From positions 8,713-72,712 of the forward strand of contig MU604006.1 of the NCBI GenBank assembly GCA_025201845.1: DNA of 64,000 bases, written 5' to 3'. The DNA is from Martensiomyces pterosporus (lineage: Eukaryota; Kickxellomycota; Kickxellomycetes; Kickxellales; Kickxellaceae). The notes beneath the pieces are model-generated. The model worked only from the letters and a program-made list of their open reading frames with translations, made no database searches and was not told the origin of the DNA. The position numbers were made by a program, and so were the translations under genes. Shown one piece after another: positions 39,297 to 51,325 of the stretch; the stretch's first letter is position 1, and each line of letters starts with the position of its first letter.

Positions 39297-40094
39297 ATGC
39301 CCGGCCATCTATTGAATTGCGTGGCGCGAGCTGCCGCGGTCACCAGCAGCGCCAGCTGCCGCAGTATGGTCAGGCGCCTGGCGCCCACGAGCCTTGTTTC
39401 TAGGCGGCACCTTGGCGACATCGCTGACGGATCCGGACTTTGCGGGAAGAGCAACGAGAAGAGCAACGCCCACTTGGAGATTCTCGATCACGCACTGACC
39501 AAGGTCGGTGGGCTCGGGTGGACGCGCGAGTCGGTAATCGAGGCAGCCAGCGAGCTAGGATACTCGGGCATGGCACACGGCGTAGCTGAGGGCGGCGGCA
39601 TCGGCTTGCTCAGCCATTTCTTGGATCGCGCATTGGACGAGACGTGCATTGAAGTGGATGACCAGTTGCACGAATTCGACAGCACTGGCGATAGGCTGAG
39701 GTTCATCTGCAGGACCCGCTTGCGCCAGACATTGCCGTATGTCAAGAGATGGCCCGAGGCTGCGGCTCTGCTTGCACAGCCTGAAAATGTACCGCTGGCA
39801 ATGGATCACTTGGGCAGGCTCTCCAGCCAGATGTGGTATTTGGCTGGCGACGATAGCGCGAGAGTTGATTGGTACCTGCGCAGGTCGGCTCTGGCGGCTG
39901 TGTATCTGTCTACTGAGCTGTACATGTGCGAGGACAGGTCGCCTAACCACGAGTACACGTGGATGTTCCTGAAGAAGCGGCTCGAGGAAATGGATGCTGC
40001 GGAAGCGGTCAGCGAGAATGCGGCTGCGTTCGGCGAGCAGTTCGGCCGCAACCTTTACAACATCCTGGCATCCCGCGGCTACGTCCCCCACTAA
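39297..40094 (+). CDS. COQ9: Ubiquinone biosynthesis protein Coq9
   Basis: 265-residue lipid-binding protein of the TetR-like Coq9 fold that delivers CoQ intermediates to Coq7. The first ~45 residues (LNCVARAAAVTSSASCRSMV) are Arg/Ser/Ala-rich and fit a mitochondrial presequence. Family blocks are LEILDHALTKVGGLGWTRES, LSHFLDRALDE, LPYVKRWPEAAALLAQPENV, DDSARVDWYLRRSALAAVYL and the late STELYMCEDRSPNHEYTWMF. The ATG at 39297 was preferred to the upstream open frame, which covers leader sequence. It diverges from STT4 and converges on the BSD2-like gene. Confidence 0.93.
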   Translation: MPGHLLNCVARAAAVTSSASCRSMVRRLAPTSLVSRRHLGDIADGSGLCGKSNEKSNAHLEILDHALTKVGGLGWTRESVIEAASELGYSGMAHGVAEGGGIGLLSHFLDRALDETCIEVDDQLHEFDSTGDRLRFICRTRLRQTLPYVKRWPEAAALLAQPENVPLAMDHLGRLSSQMWYLAGDDSARVDWYLRRSALAAVYLSTELYMCEDRSPNHEYTWMFLKKRLEEMDAAEAVSENAAAFGEQFGRNLYNILASRGYVPH

Positions 40095-40415
40095 GAACAG
40101 CCAAGTGCGTGACTGCACTCGACGCAACCCTTTCAGACACGTTAAATATCAACCCGAGTAATATGGAGCATAGAGATGCCATTGAAAAAGTGTCTCCTAA
40201 GCATGTATGCCATGATGCCTGCAGAGCACCGACAGAGCGCTGTGTTGGAGCGGCGAAGGGCAAAAGGGGTATAGGGGTATCGTAAACGAAAAGAAACACC
40301 CGAATCGGCTGCCAAGAAGCGATGGTAGAAGGGGGAAGGGTCGCAGAAAATTACATATGGTTGGAGGGATGTAGGAGAAAGAAGGACAGAGAGCAATAGC
40401 AAATAGTACCAAGGT
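40095..40415. other. Convergent intergenic region
   Basis: Nothing recognised between the COQ9 stop and the BSD2-like stop. Confidence 0.35.
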
Positions 40416-41685
40416 CTACACGTTCTGCTCAGGAGAGCTCTCGATAATGGTCTGCAGCCTCCGCACACGCACGTAGTCAAAGACAGCCTTGAGGAAGATG
40501 GCGGCACCAATGATCATGAGCAGGTAGGCGAAATACGCGTTGTCCAGCGGAGTGTCCATATCGTACGGCGCATCGTCGCCAGACCCAGACTGGTCACGCC
40601 CGCTCCCTCTCCCCTGGTTCGGGCTGCCGCCTGGGACGTCTTCAAAGATGTTTTGTCCCAAGTGCGTGCGGATATAGAATCCAAAGTTGAAGAACGTGAT
40701 CCCAAGCCCAGCCAGCGACCCGTTCTTTGCTGCGTGAGAGCTATGAAGCAAGAACGTCAGCATGTAGCCCACGATTTGGAATGCGGTGGACACTATCAAG
40801 TTGACCATAAACACGCCGACCGAGCCAACCGGGAGGCCCTCTACCAAAAGCTCTTCCTCGTCGCCAATCGAAATAACCGCGGGCTCAAAGTACGCAGGCG
40901 CAGCGTTCGACTGGGGGCCATAGATGTCTTGGTATGTCTATGTGAATGAGACGGCAAAGGCAGCAGGCGCGGAGTCAGCGCTGGTGCGTGGGGAAATAGA
41001 TTGCCAATGAAGGGGTGTGATGTGGAGACACATGCGACGGGGTGTGGCAAGAGACTGAATGGCATGCCCATGAGCCGAAGCATCAGGCTCACATCTCCTC
41101 CTGTCCACTTGGATGCAAGGGAGGCGACGGTGGATGGGCTTACTGCTCAGATTTCTCCCAGGCCACGGCAGGGGTGCAAAAGCAGTAATAAAACATGCAA
41201 GCCGAGACAGCGAAAATAGGGAAACATTTGCAGCGGGCGGTGCATTGCAGGCAGCTACTTACAGGCAGCGGCTCATTGGGGACCTTGTCGTCGTATCCAA
41301 GGTACAGGTCTGGTTTGGCCGACATGTTCGCAAAGACGCCGTCGGTTGTGTTTGGCACAGTGACGGTGGTGGCGCTAGCACCTGCCTCTGTAGCAGCAGC
41401 TGAGGGCTGCTGCTGCTGCTGCTGTTCAGTGCTGGTCCGCGTATCTGCTGCCCGACCAGCACCCTGTGTGCTGACGCCTTGTCCGGCTGTGCTGTGCTCC
41501 TCAGCGTGCTCGTTATCCCCATCGTCTTCCGCGTCGAGAGCAGAGGGCACTACGTTGGCGCGGCTTTCGCGAGTGAGCTGCTGTTCAGAGTCGCTGTCGT
41601 AGACGGCCATCCCGGGGTCCTCGGGCTCCTGGAGCTCGTACTCGTCCAGCTGCTCAAGAATCTTGTAGCTGCGCTCCTTGACCAT
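40416..41685 (-). CDS. BSD2: BSD2/NDFIP-like Nedd4-family E3 ligase adaptor
   Basis: Two exons, 41685-41263 and 40937-40416 (intron GTAAGT..ATAG, 325 bp), giving 314 residues. The cytosolic N-terminus is acidic and Q/A-rich (a run of seven Gln). Diagnostic blocks are DGVFANMSAKPDLYLGYDDK, VEGLPVGSVGVFMVNLIVST, then LTFLLHSSHAAKNGSLAGLG. Three transmembrane segments lie near residues 178-203, 213-228 and 274-293. Bsd2 and NDFIP proteins sit in Golgi/endosomal membranes and recruit Rsp5/Nedd4 to membrane cargo for ubiquitination. The splice joins EPLP to TYQD, creating the Nedd4-binding type motif LPTY exactly at the junction. The start at 41685 gives MVKERSYKILEQLDEYELQE. Confidence 0.88.
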
Positions 41686-43626
41686 GGCTGTTTTACTATC
41701 AAATCGAGACAGAGAGTGAAGTGGGAAAAAGAAATGCGAAGCGGGGAAAGGCTAGATTGCGCTTGGGAGACGGAGAGATGCGGAAAAAGAGAAAGGTGCA
41801 AAGGAAAGAAAGGAATGACTTGGCGGCTTTCTGCGTGTCTGTGTGAGACTGAGTGAGAACGCAATATGGAATGAGGCGAGCAGCTGTAAATCGAGCGAAA
41901 TGAGAGGAAGGAGAGCAAGTGCGGACAGGGCTCGGCGTGAAGCCGGCAGCAGCGCCAAGCAGCGCCAAGCAGCAGCTCCACTTTGCGCTTGTGCGTAGAG
42001 AGCCTGTGGATGCGCTGATTGGCTGCTGCCTTGATTGCGGGCATGTGGGGGCCGCTCGGTGTGCGTGCGCTTTAGCCACAAAAGAGCCGGAGCGCTCGTT
42101 TGCCTCTGGAGCGCTCCATCCACCAGCCAGCACGCACGGCTCTTGCTGCCTGGCTGCCGGGCGGTGGGCGGATGCAGCTAGAAGGACATAGAGGGCCATG
42201 GCGCGTATAAAAGGGAATGGTCTAGCAGCTGCTGGTGCGCAGTCAGGTGCAGCATTGAAAGTCGGGCCATTAGTCAGCTGGCGCAACGCTCGATGCCTGC
42301 TGCGCTCAGACACAGCCTGCTGGATGCTGCAAAATGAGCAGGTGGAGGTTTGCAAGCAGGCTGCTGGAACCCGTCCGCATGCTGAACAGGGCCGGGGTGT
42401 GCAGGATAGCAGGCAGCGTGCAATGTGGGGTCTGGCACGGCGCGTGGGGCCCAAGCCACACTGAGCAGCAGCAGCATCGGGAGGTGTAGTCTATGACGCA
42501 CTACAGAAGCAGACATCCCCCACCTGCACTTTGCACCACCATTTCTGTCAAGAAAGGAAGGAGAGCGACGAGCTGGTATCCAGCCAGCCACCAGGTCGGA
42601 AGATCTGCGTCATTTTCCACTGCACGGGCAGCACGTAGAGTGCTTGGGGCTGGAGTGCTGGCGCCGTGCTGCTGCGACATTGTTTGTTTATGGTAGTGCA
42701 CCCTAAAGAACGCAGGCTCCGGTAAAGCCTGGAAGGCCACTATCCCCTCGCATGTCCTCCCTCCCCCTGCGCACTGGCTGTAGCTGGAATAGTGCAGGCT
42801 GCCTCCGCGCAGGCAGCAGCAGGTATAGTCGGCCGAGGGCAGGTGCAGGGCGTGCTTATGCGCTGAATCCACGCTATTCATGTAGGGGAGAGTGCACAAG
42901 GCGCAATGGCAACAAAGGCGGATGCGGCCGTGGCAAAAAGGAGACAACAACGCAAGGCGCAGCAAAGCAAAACATGGGCACCAGCAGCATCAGCGACCCG
43001 AGTGGAGCTGGAACAACAAACAACAAAAGACCAAACAGACGTCGGAACAACACAAAAACAGCATCGCATGTGGATTGTCGTTTTTTGGGATAGCCGCGGA
43101 CGCCGCCTGCAGCACCCTCGTACCAGGTATGGCCAGCCAACGGCCGTGCAGGCGTCCGATGAGCAGCGGATGGGCATGCTGGCTGGGAGCAGCGTTTGGC
43201 GCACCGCACACGCGCTGCTTGGCTGGAGCAAAATACTGCCTTCTGTTTTCTATTATAGTGTGATTTTTCAGAGCCTCCCCCGGTGCTGCCAGCGACTGCT
43301 CCCTTGGCTCTCTACCTTTTCCTATTTTATATATTCCATATTCTTCCATATTACTCCTACATCTCAACTCTCTCTCTCTCTCTCTACACCTTGGCTTCTC
43401 TGTATTTCATATATCGGGCCTATCCTCCTCTTCTCGGTCGTCTGTGCAACAGCAACCACAACAACAGCGGACTGTTACACCGTGCCTGACACACAAGAGG
43501 GAGGGCCGCTCCTAAAAAAAATTCCAAAATAGAAACTCCGACACAGCGGTGGCAGCTGAAGCTCGCACCAACACAAGCGCACGCGCCTTTCTCTCGCCTC
43601 CTCACCATCAACCACGCTAGGCAGCC
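41686..43626. other. 1.9-kb divergent intergenic region
   Basis: No accepted gene. Contains a doubled CAGCGCCAAG decamer at about 41949-41968, an inverted CCAAT (GATTGGC) near 42015, and a (CT)n tract at about 43371-43385 within a C/T-rich leader for the LIM gene. An open frame from an ATG at 42906 runs through this leader and was rejected. Confidence 0.4.
43370..43386 (+). repeat. (CT)n microsatellite in the LIM gene leader
   Basis: About eight CT dinucleotides within a longer pyrimidine-rich tract. Confidence 0.8.
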
Positions 43627-46600
43627 ATGGTTGACCGCAACGGGGTAAGTGCACTTGCTGGCCTCGAATTGGCTGGCCTGGGCTTGCAATTGACATTCGC
43701 CTGCGTCTCTAGTTTGGCTGTGTGAGTGCTGATTGTGTCACCACATCTCGTTGTGCTGTCCATTGTGTAGCGACTGGTCTCGGACGGCCAGCCTGGGAAA
43801 CAGCAGCAGCGGCCAGCGCCCTTCAAGTATGACATTCGCGTTACAGGCGACCTTTTCGTTGACAAGGACGACAACGCCGCCACCACAAAGGTGTCCGTAA
43901 AGGTAACGCACCACGACTTCGCCCTCAGAGTGACTGCATCCCATGTCCCTGAAGCACTCAACCCTCGCGCTCTTCGCTTGTGCAGCATTTGTCTTTTCCA
44001 AAGGGATCTCGCAACGCCTTCGCCCCGCACACAAAGCACCGCTCTCCCCTGCATGCCATCCTTTCTGGTGCTATTGTTAGCAGGCTGCATGCCTTTCTTT
44101 GTGCTACTGGGCTCAGCTGCGTCTGCCCCGTGTGGAAGGTGCATTTGTGCCTGCTGGAGACTGCAAAGGCAGGCAAAAAAAAAGCATCCGTTTGGCCCTG
44201 AGCGCCTGCCGGGTATTATCCTCGATGCTGTGCTTGCCCGCGACTCTTGATTGCGCTCTCCACAGTGGAAGCCCCACTGGGCATTTCTGGGCCGCTCCGC
44301 TTTGCACTATACAATGCCCGTCTGCACCACTGCCAACTATACCTCCTGCAGCAGTGGCCGAGATTTCCCGTCTCTCGCCCAACATATGCAAGACAGGCTC
44401 CAATCTCCACACCATGCCTGTTATTTTCTCTGTCCCAGTGAGCGGACAGAGTCTTTTGCCTTTGCCCTTGACTCTCGTCGCACTGCGATCGCTGTGCAGA
44501 TGGTGGGAGGATGCTGCCTGTGCTCCGTCCGCATGCTCCCTACACATCGCCACCGCTTGACATATGTGGGTGGGGAAAGAGGCTCGCGCAGCTGCTGCTC
44601 TGCGCCATCGCCAGAACCTCATCGGCGCGATTGCCAGCGCCATCTTGGCACTATACCTTTCCATTATGCACGGCTGCTCTGGTACCAGGCCTGGCCGTGG
44701 CAGCGGCGGTGGCAGCAGCCCTTCCCCCGCCTTCTGCTGCTGCTGTCCACGCCGCGCTCGCTTGGCCGGCTTGCCTATCCCAAGGCGCTTTTTGCCCTGA
44801 GGGCTGAGCATGAAGCCCGGCCCTGGGTTTTGCCTGTTTAAGCGCACTCTCCTCTTCTCGGCCGCTCGGCAAACGCAGGCGCACATGTAAATCGCATGTA
44901 GTTTGCAGAGCAGGCTGGGAAACCTGAAAGTAGCTTGCCGATCCCTTCCGCAAACAGCCCCGCGGGGAGCACTGGCCCCTTGCCTTGTGCGCGCTTGTGA
45001 TCATCTGCTGTTTCCAGGCGATTCGGGCTCCGCCATTGGCGCCGCCTGTTTGTTTACTTTGGACAATGCTCCCCCAGATGACTACTCACTTATTCGCAAA
45101 CGCACAGGCACACCCTCTGCAATTTCCCCCTCCCACTAGATCCGCGGCAACGAGGACGGCGACGTGGTCGTTGAGCAGGACGACTCGCGCAGCCTTGCGT
45201 CGCCCACACCCAGCGACTGCAGTGAGGCTAGGCGCCCCCGGTTTACGCAAACCCGTGGCTCTGACGGCGGCCTGCAGCTCCACATCCACGCACTGCCCCT
45301 GAAGCCGAAGTCGTCCATGCCGCTGCAGACCCTTGCTGGCGGCGGCGGCGGCAGCCCCACGAGGCTGCAGCTGGAGGCTCCCAGCAGACTCAAGGCGTCA
45401 AGCTCGTTTGGTGGCCTGTACAACCCGCGCACCAGCACTCGCATGAGCGAGTATGGCCGGTCCCGCGCATTCTCCACCGACCAGAGCATTTTGGAGATCA
45501 CTCCTGCGTTTGAGGACCCCGCAGACGATGGCGCTGGCACCATGCAGTGCGACGTGCACACCCCTCAGAGCATCGAGCTGGCGCCATCGCCCGTGCTTGT
45601 TGGCGGCGGCGGCAGGCCCACCTACAGGCCGCGTAGCATGACGTTCACCACCGTGGAGGACAAGTGCACGATGACCACGCTCCGCGGCTTGCCCGATGAG
45701 CTGCGCACCGAAAACTCCAGCAGAAGCTCAATGACGCGCCCAATTGACCCCGACATGGCGTTCTCGCCTCTCTCCTGCAGCGAATCCCCCAGCCCGTCTG
45801 TTCTTCGTGGCGGCGGTGCATCTGCTGTCGAGCCACGGCGCCCTGGTGCCGACCAGGCCATCTTTTCGGCCTTCAACGGCCCCCCCGTCGCGCCGCCAGA
45901 AAACAGAATGCAAGGCCGCGCCCATGCTCGCTCGCGGTCGGCTGCACGCAAACAGCTGAAGCCCCGCCCATCCCATGCAGACAAAGTCAACTACCGCGAG
46001 CGCGCAGAAAACCTGCTCACTCAGTACTATCCGCCCGAGATCCTCACAAAGTACCTGGATGAGCTGCGCCGCCGGTATCGCTTCATGGGGCCGGGTGGAA
46101 TGAGCTCTAGCGAGATCGCCAAGCTTCTCGAGAACACCACAGCTGATTCGGACTTGAAGGAGCAGCTCAGGGCCAGCCTCGAGGAAATGGTCAGAGTGCC
46201 ATCCTCGGGCGAGTCATCGGACCAGGAGCAAGCGCCAGCCCAGCCACAGACCCAGCAACAGTATCTCAGTCTCCGCGAGACCGAGCTTCGCGACGTGTTG
46301 GATCGCACAAGTGTCAGCCCCGTGCCTAAAAGTGTCAGGTCGGCAGCACCGTCCAGCATTTTGGTCGGCGGCGGTATGTCGATGGACAACCTCGAATCCC
46401 CAGATACGTCGCCAGCACGTGCACAGCCGTTTGAGACACTGCGTAGCGACCAGCTCAGTATCGCTGCATCCGTCAAGCCCATTGAGAGCCTGAGTGGCAG
46501 CAACAACGGCAGCCCTCGCATCAAGCCATATACAAAACCAGAGGCTCCCTCGCCTGCTCCCATTAGCCACGCGTTGAGTCCCTCGCCTCAGCCCCAGTCT

Positions 46601-49600
46601 CAGCCTCAACAGCAGCCTCAACAGCAGCCCCAGCCCCAGCCCAAACCTCAGCAGCAGCCCCAGCCCCAGCCCCAGCCCAAACCTCAGCAGCAGTCCCAAC
46701 CCCAGCCTCAACAACAATCCCAGTCTACTGGTGCTCAACCACGCTCGGCTCCACAGGCAGGTCCGAACAAGGTTGACCCGGGATATTGGGATGACAATGA
46801 CCAGTTCAAAATGCGGCCGCCAGATATGTCCCAGGCATTCACCATTCTCAAGTCCCAGCCGATCGTCATGCGCGAAATGCCTAGTGCGGACATCCAGTTC
46901 AAGTCACCCTTTGCCCGCCAGTACGCAGCGCCTTCTCGTGATGCCGACGATGACCCCATGCCTGGTGCCAGCGAGCGCTTCAGTCCTGACACCAGCCGCC
47001 GCAGATCCAGCACCTTCAGCGAGCGCCACCCCGCTGAGGCCAAGGTTGCTCAGGCCGTAAGCGAGCTTGAGGAGGTTTTGCGCCGCACCGAAGCAGCCAC
47101 CAGGGCTGAAATCGAGGAGGACTTCCAAAGCCAGAGACACTCGACCAAGAGCAGCAGCCCAGCTCCTTCATCGCGCTATTCCGGTAGGAACACCAACGCA
47201 GAGCGTGCCAGCGGCGCAGAGTCTGCTGCCTCGCGTGAGAGCTTGGTTGGAGGCGGTGCTAGTGCCGCTGCGTCATCTCGGTCAGCGAGCATCTCGACCC
47301 GTGTGTCGGCCCTGGCTGCCAAGCTTCCCAACCTGAGGACAGGCAGTAGCGCTAGCAGGTACTCCCCAGCCCAGTCAACCATTCGCACCGAGGCTCTCCT
47401 CAAGGAAGGTATGGAGTTTGGCGACGCCAACAACATCGGGGAGGCGAGCGAGGACGAGGACGACGAAGCCGTTGTCCCCGTAGACACTAGCACGCACAAC
47501 GACTCGGCAATCAGCCTGCCCATGCAGCTGGACGAGCTTTCGCCGGAGCTCGCCTCGGTTATTCGTCGCACTGGTGGTCTGGACAATTCCAGGCTTCGCC
47601 GCACCGAGACCCCGTCGTCTGACTATATTTCGAATCGCAGGTGTGCGAGCACCACTCCCGAGCTGGAACCGCAGGACCCGTCTTCTGCTGCCTCCGCTGA
47701 ACCACCCGCGAGCAGCGCACACGCGTCTGTGCGCCGGGCTGCCACACCAGCCGGTGCGCCAAACCAGAGCCTGACTGAGCTTGACATTGTCATGGGCCGT
47801 ACTGGCGGCGCCATTGACAGGTCGGCCGCTTCTTCCCGTGTGAGCACGCCCTTGGCACATAGCGTCCTTCGCGGGGGCAGCGGTACCCCGAGTGTGCCGA
47901 ATGACAGCGACAATGAGCTGGCCAACGTTCTCCGCCGCACTGGTGGATTTGCGCCGCCAGCTAGCAGCTATGCGCCCTCAGTCGCTTCCAGCAGAAGATC
48001 CGGCTCTGCCGTTAGCGGTGCCAAGTCCCCGCCCCCGGAGGCAGATCGCTCTGCTTCTGGTGCTGGCAGCCTGCGCCCCAGCTATGGCTACTCGGGCTTT
48101 AAGGACCGTGCAGCATCGTCCGCCTCCGTGCACTCCTCCTCATCGCCTCAGCCGCCACGTAGCGCAGCACCCTCGCCTGCAGCATCTTCTGCTCGCTCTC
48201 CCGCAGCACAAGGTGCGCATGCGCCATCGCCTTTGCGTGGCCCTGTGTACCAGCCATCGTCTCGTGGATCGCCCTCGCCCATGCAGCTACCCGGCTCGGC
48301 ATCCCCGAACCCCGCGTATGGAAGGGTTCCTGCCTCGCCTGACGCACGCGACCGTCCTCAGCGGCCTCCCAGCGGCTACCAGCCTAGCGAATACGACGAC
48401 CATGGCCAGTCGCAGGCACCTCGCTCGCCCAGCCCCGAGATCCCGCGTGCACCCACTCCTGTGTTTGGCCGGTTCCCATCCCCGCCAGCATACATCAAGA
48501 ACCGCGGCAAGGCTCAGAATGAGGATGACGGTGCAGGAGAATCGGGCAGCATGCCTCCTGCTTCCCCCACTCCATCCCATGCGCAGCAGCAGCAGCAATA
48601 CGCTCCTAGAGGCAGACCGCACTCACAGTCTGTGTATCAGGGATCCGCGTCGCCTGCACCTAGCCGCCAGTACACGGAGCCTGTGGTTGACCGCCTCGAC
48701 CTAGAAACCGGATCGCTGGCTAGTCGCCGGAGCCGCCCTCGCCAGGGATCTGAGTTTGGCAGCGCAAGTACGCTGATGGCAGCAAACATGCGCGATGACT
48801 TCCAGCTGCCCAAGGTTGTTGAAGAGGACATCGACTCGCTGGCGTCCTATCCGAGCTCAAACCGCGCTGCCAGCCCGAACCTTGTTGGTGGTGGACGCAT
48901 CCACCCCAGTCAGCAGAAGCAGGCCCAGCGCACGCCCCGTGGTGGCGGTGCCACCCACCCTGCAATCAGCGATGGGGCTCACACCAGTGCTGGCGCTCAA
49001 ACACCACAGCAGCATTGTGGAGCTGGCTGCTGCGGTGTGTGCGGCGGGGGCGTTGACAAGGGCGATGTGGTTGTCAGGCCGCTGGTTATGCACGCCAGCT
49101 GCATGAGATGTGAGGCGTGCGACTGTCTGCTGACCTCATCGACGTTCCGTGCTGTTGAGGGGCATGTGTACTGCGAAACGCACTACCAAAAGTACTTCCC
49201 TGGAGCCAAGAGCCAGGCAGTTGTCCCATCCACTGCAGATGCGAAGAGCATTGCCCCACGCCCGGGCCTCTCGGACAAGAGATACATGGATATGAACCGC
49301 GCAATCATGGAATCGTTCACCTCGGTCGACGACTTTTTGTTCCACATGCGTCAGATGCAGCAAGCAAGCAGCCAGAAAGACAGCGCAGCCGCGGGTGCGT
49401 ACTCGGGCGACCCCACAAAGGTCGAACGCGCTGGTGACGTGGATGTTGACAGGCAGACGCACTACGAGAGAGAGCAGGTCACATCTCCCTCTGGCACGCC
49501 CTGGATCACCGAGCGCGTGGTTGACAAGAAAACAAAGACCAAGGTTCTGGAGAAGCGCTACCCAGCAGGCGCTGATCTGCAGGCGCCCTCTGCATCGGCT

Positions 49601-50866
49601 GCGCCTGTCGGAGCCTCCCCTGCCGAGGAGTCGACGCTTGTTGGCGGCGGAGCCAGAGCCGACAAGCCCCCCGCAAATGTGGCTCGCCTGGATGCCCTGC
49701 GCTCGACGAACCACTCGTCGGCATCGCGTCCGGAAACGGCCCTGCTCAACGACACGAGGGCGGTGAATGGATGGGACCATCCGCTGTGTCCTGTCTGCAC
49801 GCAGATTGTGTACCTGAACGACCGCGTCACGCATGAGGGGTATGGATACCACAAGGCTTGCATGCGCTGCCGCCAGTGCTCTCTGGTCGTCCAGCCAAGC
49901 AGCGCGATCCGGATCAAGGGCGTCATCTACTGCAAGAAGCACGGAGGAGAGCTCCTGCGCCGCCGCAGCATCCTGATGCGCAAAAAGAGCACAATGGGCC
50001 GTCGCTCACGCCACAGCAGACGCCGCTCTGGCGTGTCGCGCGAGAGGTTCGTGGCTGATGAGCGCATGGACGGTGCCCCGCCTATGCCCGATATGCCTAT
50101 GCTCCCAGCAGCTAGCAACGCCGGCGACCTCCCCCCCATCCCCCCGATAGGCGGGGAGCGTCCTCGCCGAGTGACCACCGCTCTGCGCAACTTCCTTGAG
50201 GCTGCTGCGGAGCAGATCGAGAACCAGTCGCTGCTGCCTGTGACTCCTGACCCTGTTGCCAGGCCGATCCCCCCCGGCACGCCCGTAGCTGAGCAGCCAT
50301 CGCCCAGCGGGATTTCCAAGGCGAACCGCCCCATCCCCCCTCCCAAGAAGAACGGCAGCTCCAAGCAGCAGCCATCGTACATTCCCATGCCCAGGTCGCC
50401 ATCCTCTGCCACACCCTCGTCGCCGCCATCGGTGCAGGGCAACCAGCGGCCAGCCTCGCGCAGCATATTCTCGGGATCCAAGGAATCGCTCTATGATGCC
50501 AATGTGGTGAATGCCCTGCGGCAGGAAGCGCAGCGCCAGATCAACGGCAGCCAGGCAAGCATGATCCCCTCGCCGAATTCTGGCAGCGGCAAGAGCCGGC
50601 GCCTGCTTACGCCCCGCGGCCCGTCAATTGCGGACGCGCTCCAAAAGTATGCGTCTGGGAGAAACGGCCGAGTCAGCGTGTCCTCGCACTTTGACCCTTT
50701 TTTGGAGGGCAGCCAGGACCAGCTCAACGGCAACTATGCACCGCCGCAGTCCCAGCAGCCAGCTGTGTTCTCGCCCAATGCTCAGCTGGACAACCTGGAG
50801 CGCAGGTTCAGGAACGCCAACTTCCGCCCGCCCTGGGCCGTCAACCCCCAGTCGACGTTTGACTAG
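43627..50866 (+). CDS. Giant paxillin-like LIM protein with repeated short motifs
   Basis: Three exons: 43627-43644 (only MVDRNG), 43771-43902 and 45140-50866, giving 1958 residues. Intron phases are all 0. Exon 2 joins exon 3 as TTKVSVK-IRGNEDGDVVVEQ. Most of the protein is Ser/Pro-rich and disordered, with a Q/P tract (about 46580-46730). Two LIM zinc-finger domains follow: the first near residues 1343-1405 (CGVCGG ... HASCMRCEACDCLL ... GHVYCETHYQKYF), the second near 1598-1655 (CPVCTQIVYLNDRV ... HKACMRCRQCSLVV ... GVIYCKKHG). Two short motifs recur before and between the LIM domains: EL-x-x-V-[LIM]-x-R-T, five times, and L-[VRA]-G-G-[GS], eight times. The plan resembles paxillin, whose LD motifs precede LIM domains, so a polarity or adhesion scaffold role is inferred. 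Intron 2 is exceptionally long (1237 bp). Confidence 0.8.
43903..45139 (+). other. Long intron 2 of the LIM gene
   Basis: 1237 bp between GTAACG and CACTAG; most other introns here are 80-420 bp. No coding frame or known RNA recognised inside. It could hold an alternative promoter or exon. Confidence 0.5.
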
Positions 50867-51325
50867 CACTGCTAGAATCATCTGCTTGGCCCATCTCCTG
50901 CTCCAATGTCCAGGGGCGTGCTTTGCTGTCTTTCCTCTGCATGTGGGAAAGCCCCTCCCGCGTGCCCATTTTGTTACTTACTCTCTGTTGGGCCTCAGCT
51001 CTAAAACAAACGCTGGTTGGGCCCTCCTATTGCAACTGCTCCCTTTTCAAATAAAAATAGCACTGTCTTGAATGTACTCGCTGCTCCTCCGCTGGATTGT
51101 GTATCTGGCGCAGCCAAGCTAACAAGCAACGCAGAGCCGAATCTCTCCGGCCTCTCCCCGCTCATGCGGCTTCTAAGCAGCCTGGCCGTCTTTCCTGCTT
51201 TCACAGCAGCGCCAATTACAGCAGGCGAGGGCTGTGCAAGCTTCAGCCTCTTCAAGCAGATAAATGATATTGCATGCCAAAATGCGGGCTGGAGGAAAAG
51301 CAAGAAAAGCATGGCGACGGGTTAC
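50867..51325. other. Convergent intergenic region
   Basis: Between the LIM and NUP50 stop codons. An AATAAA lies near 51050. No gene seen. Confidence 0.4.

Noticed and set aside
42906..43532. 208-codon frame from an ATG upstream of the LIM gene
   Set aside because: It runs through C/T-rich leader and a (CT)n tract, so its end is low-complexity; no domain is visible.
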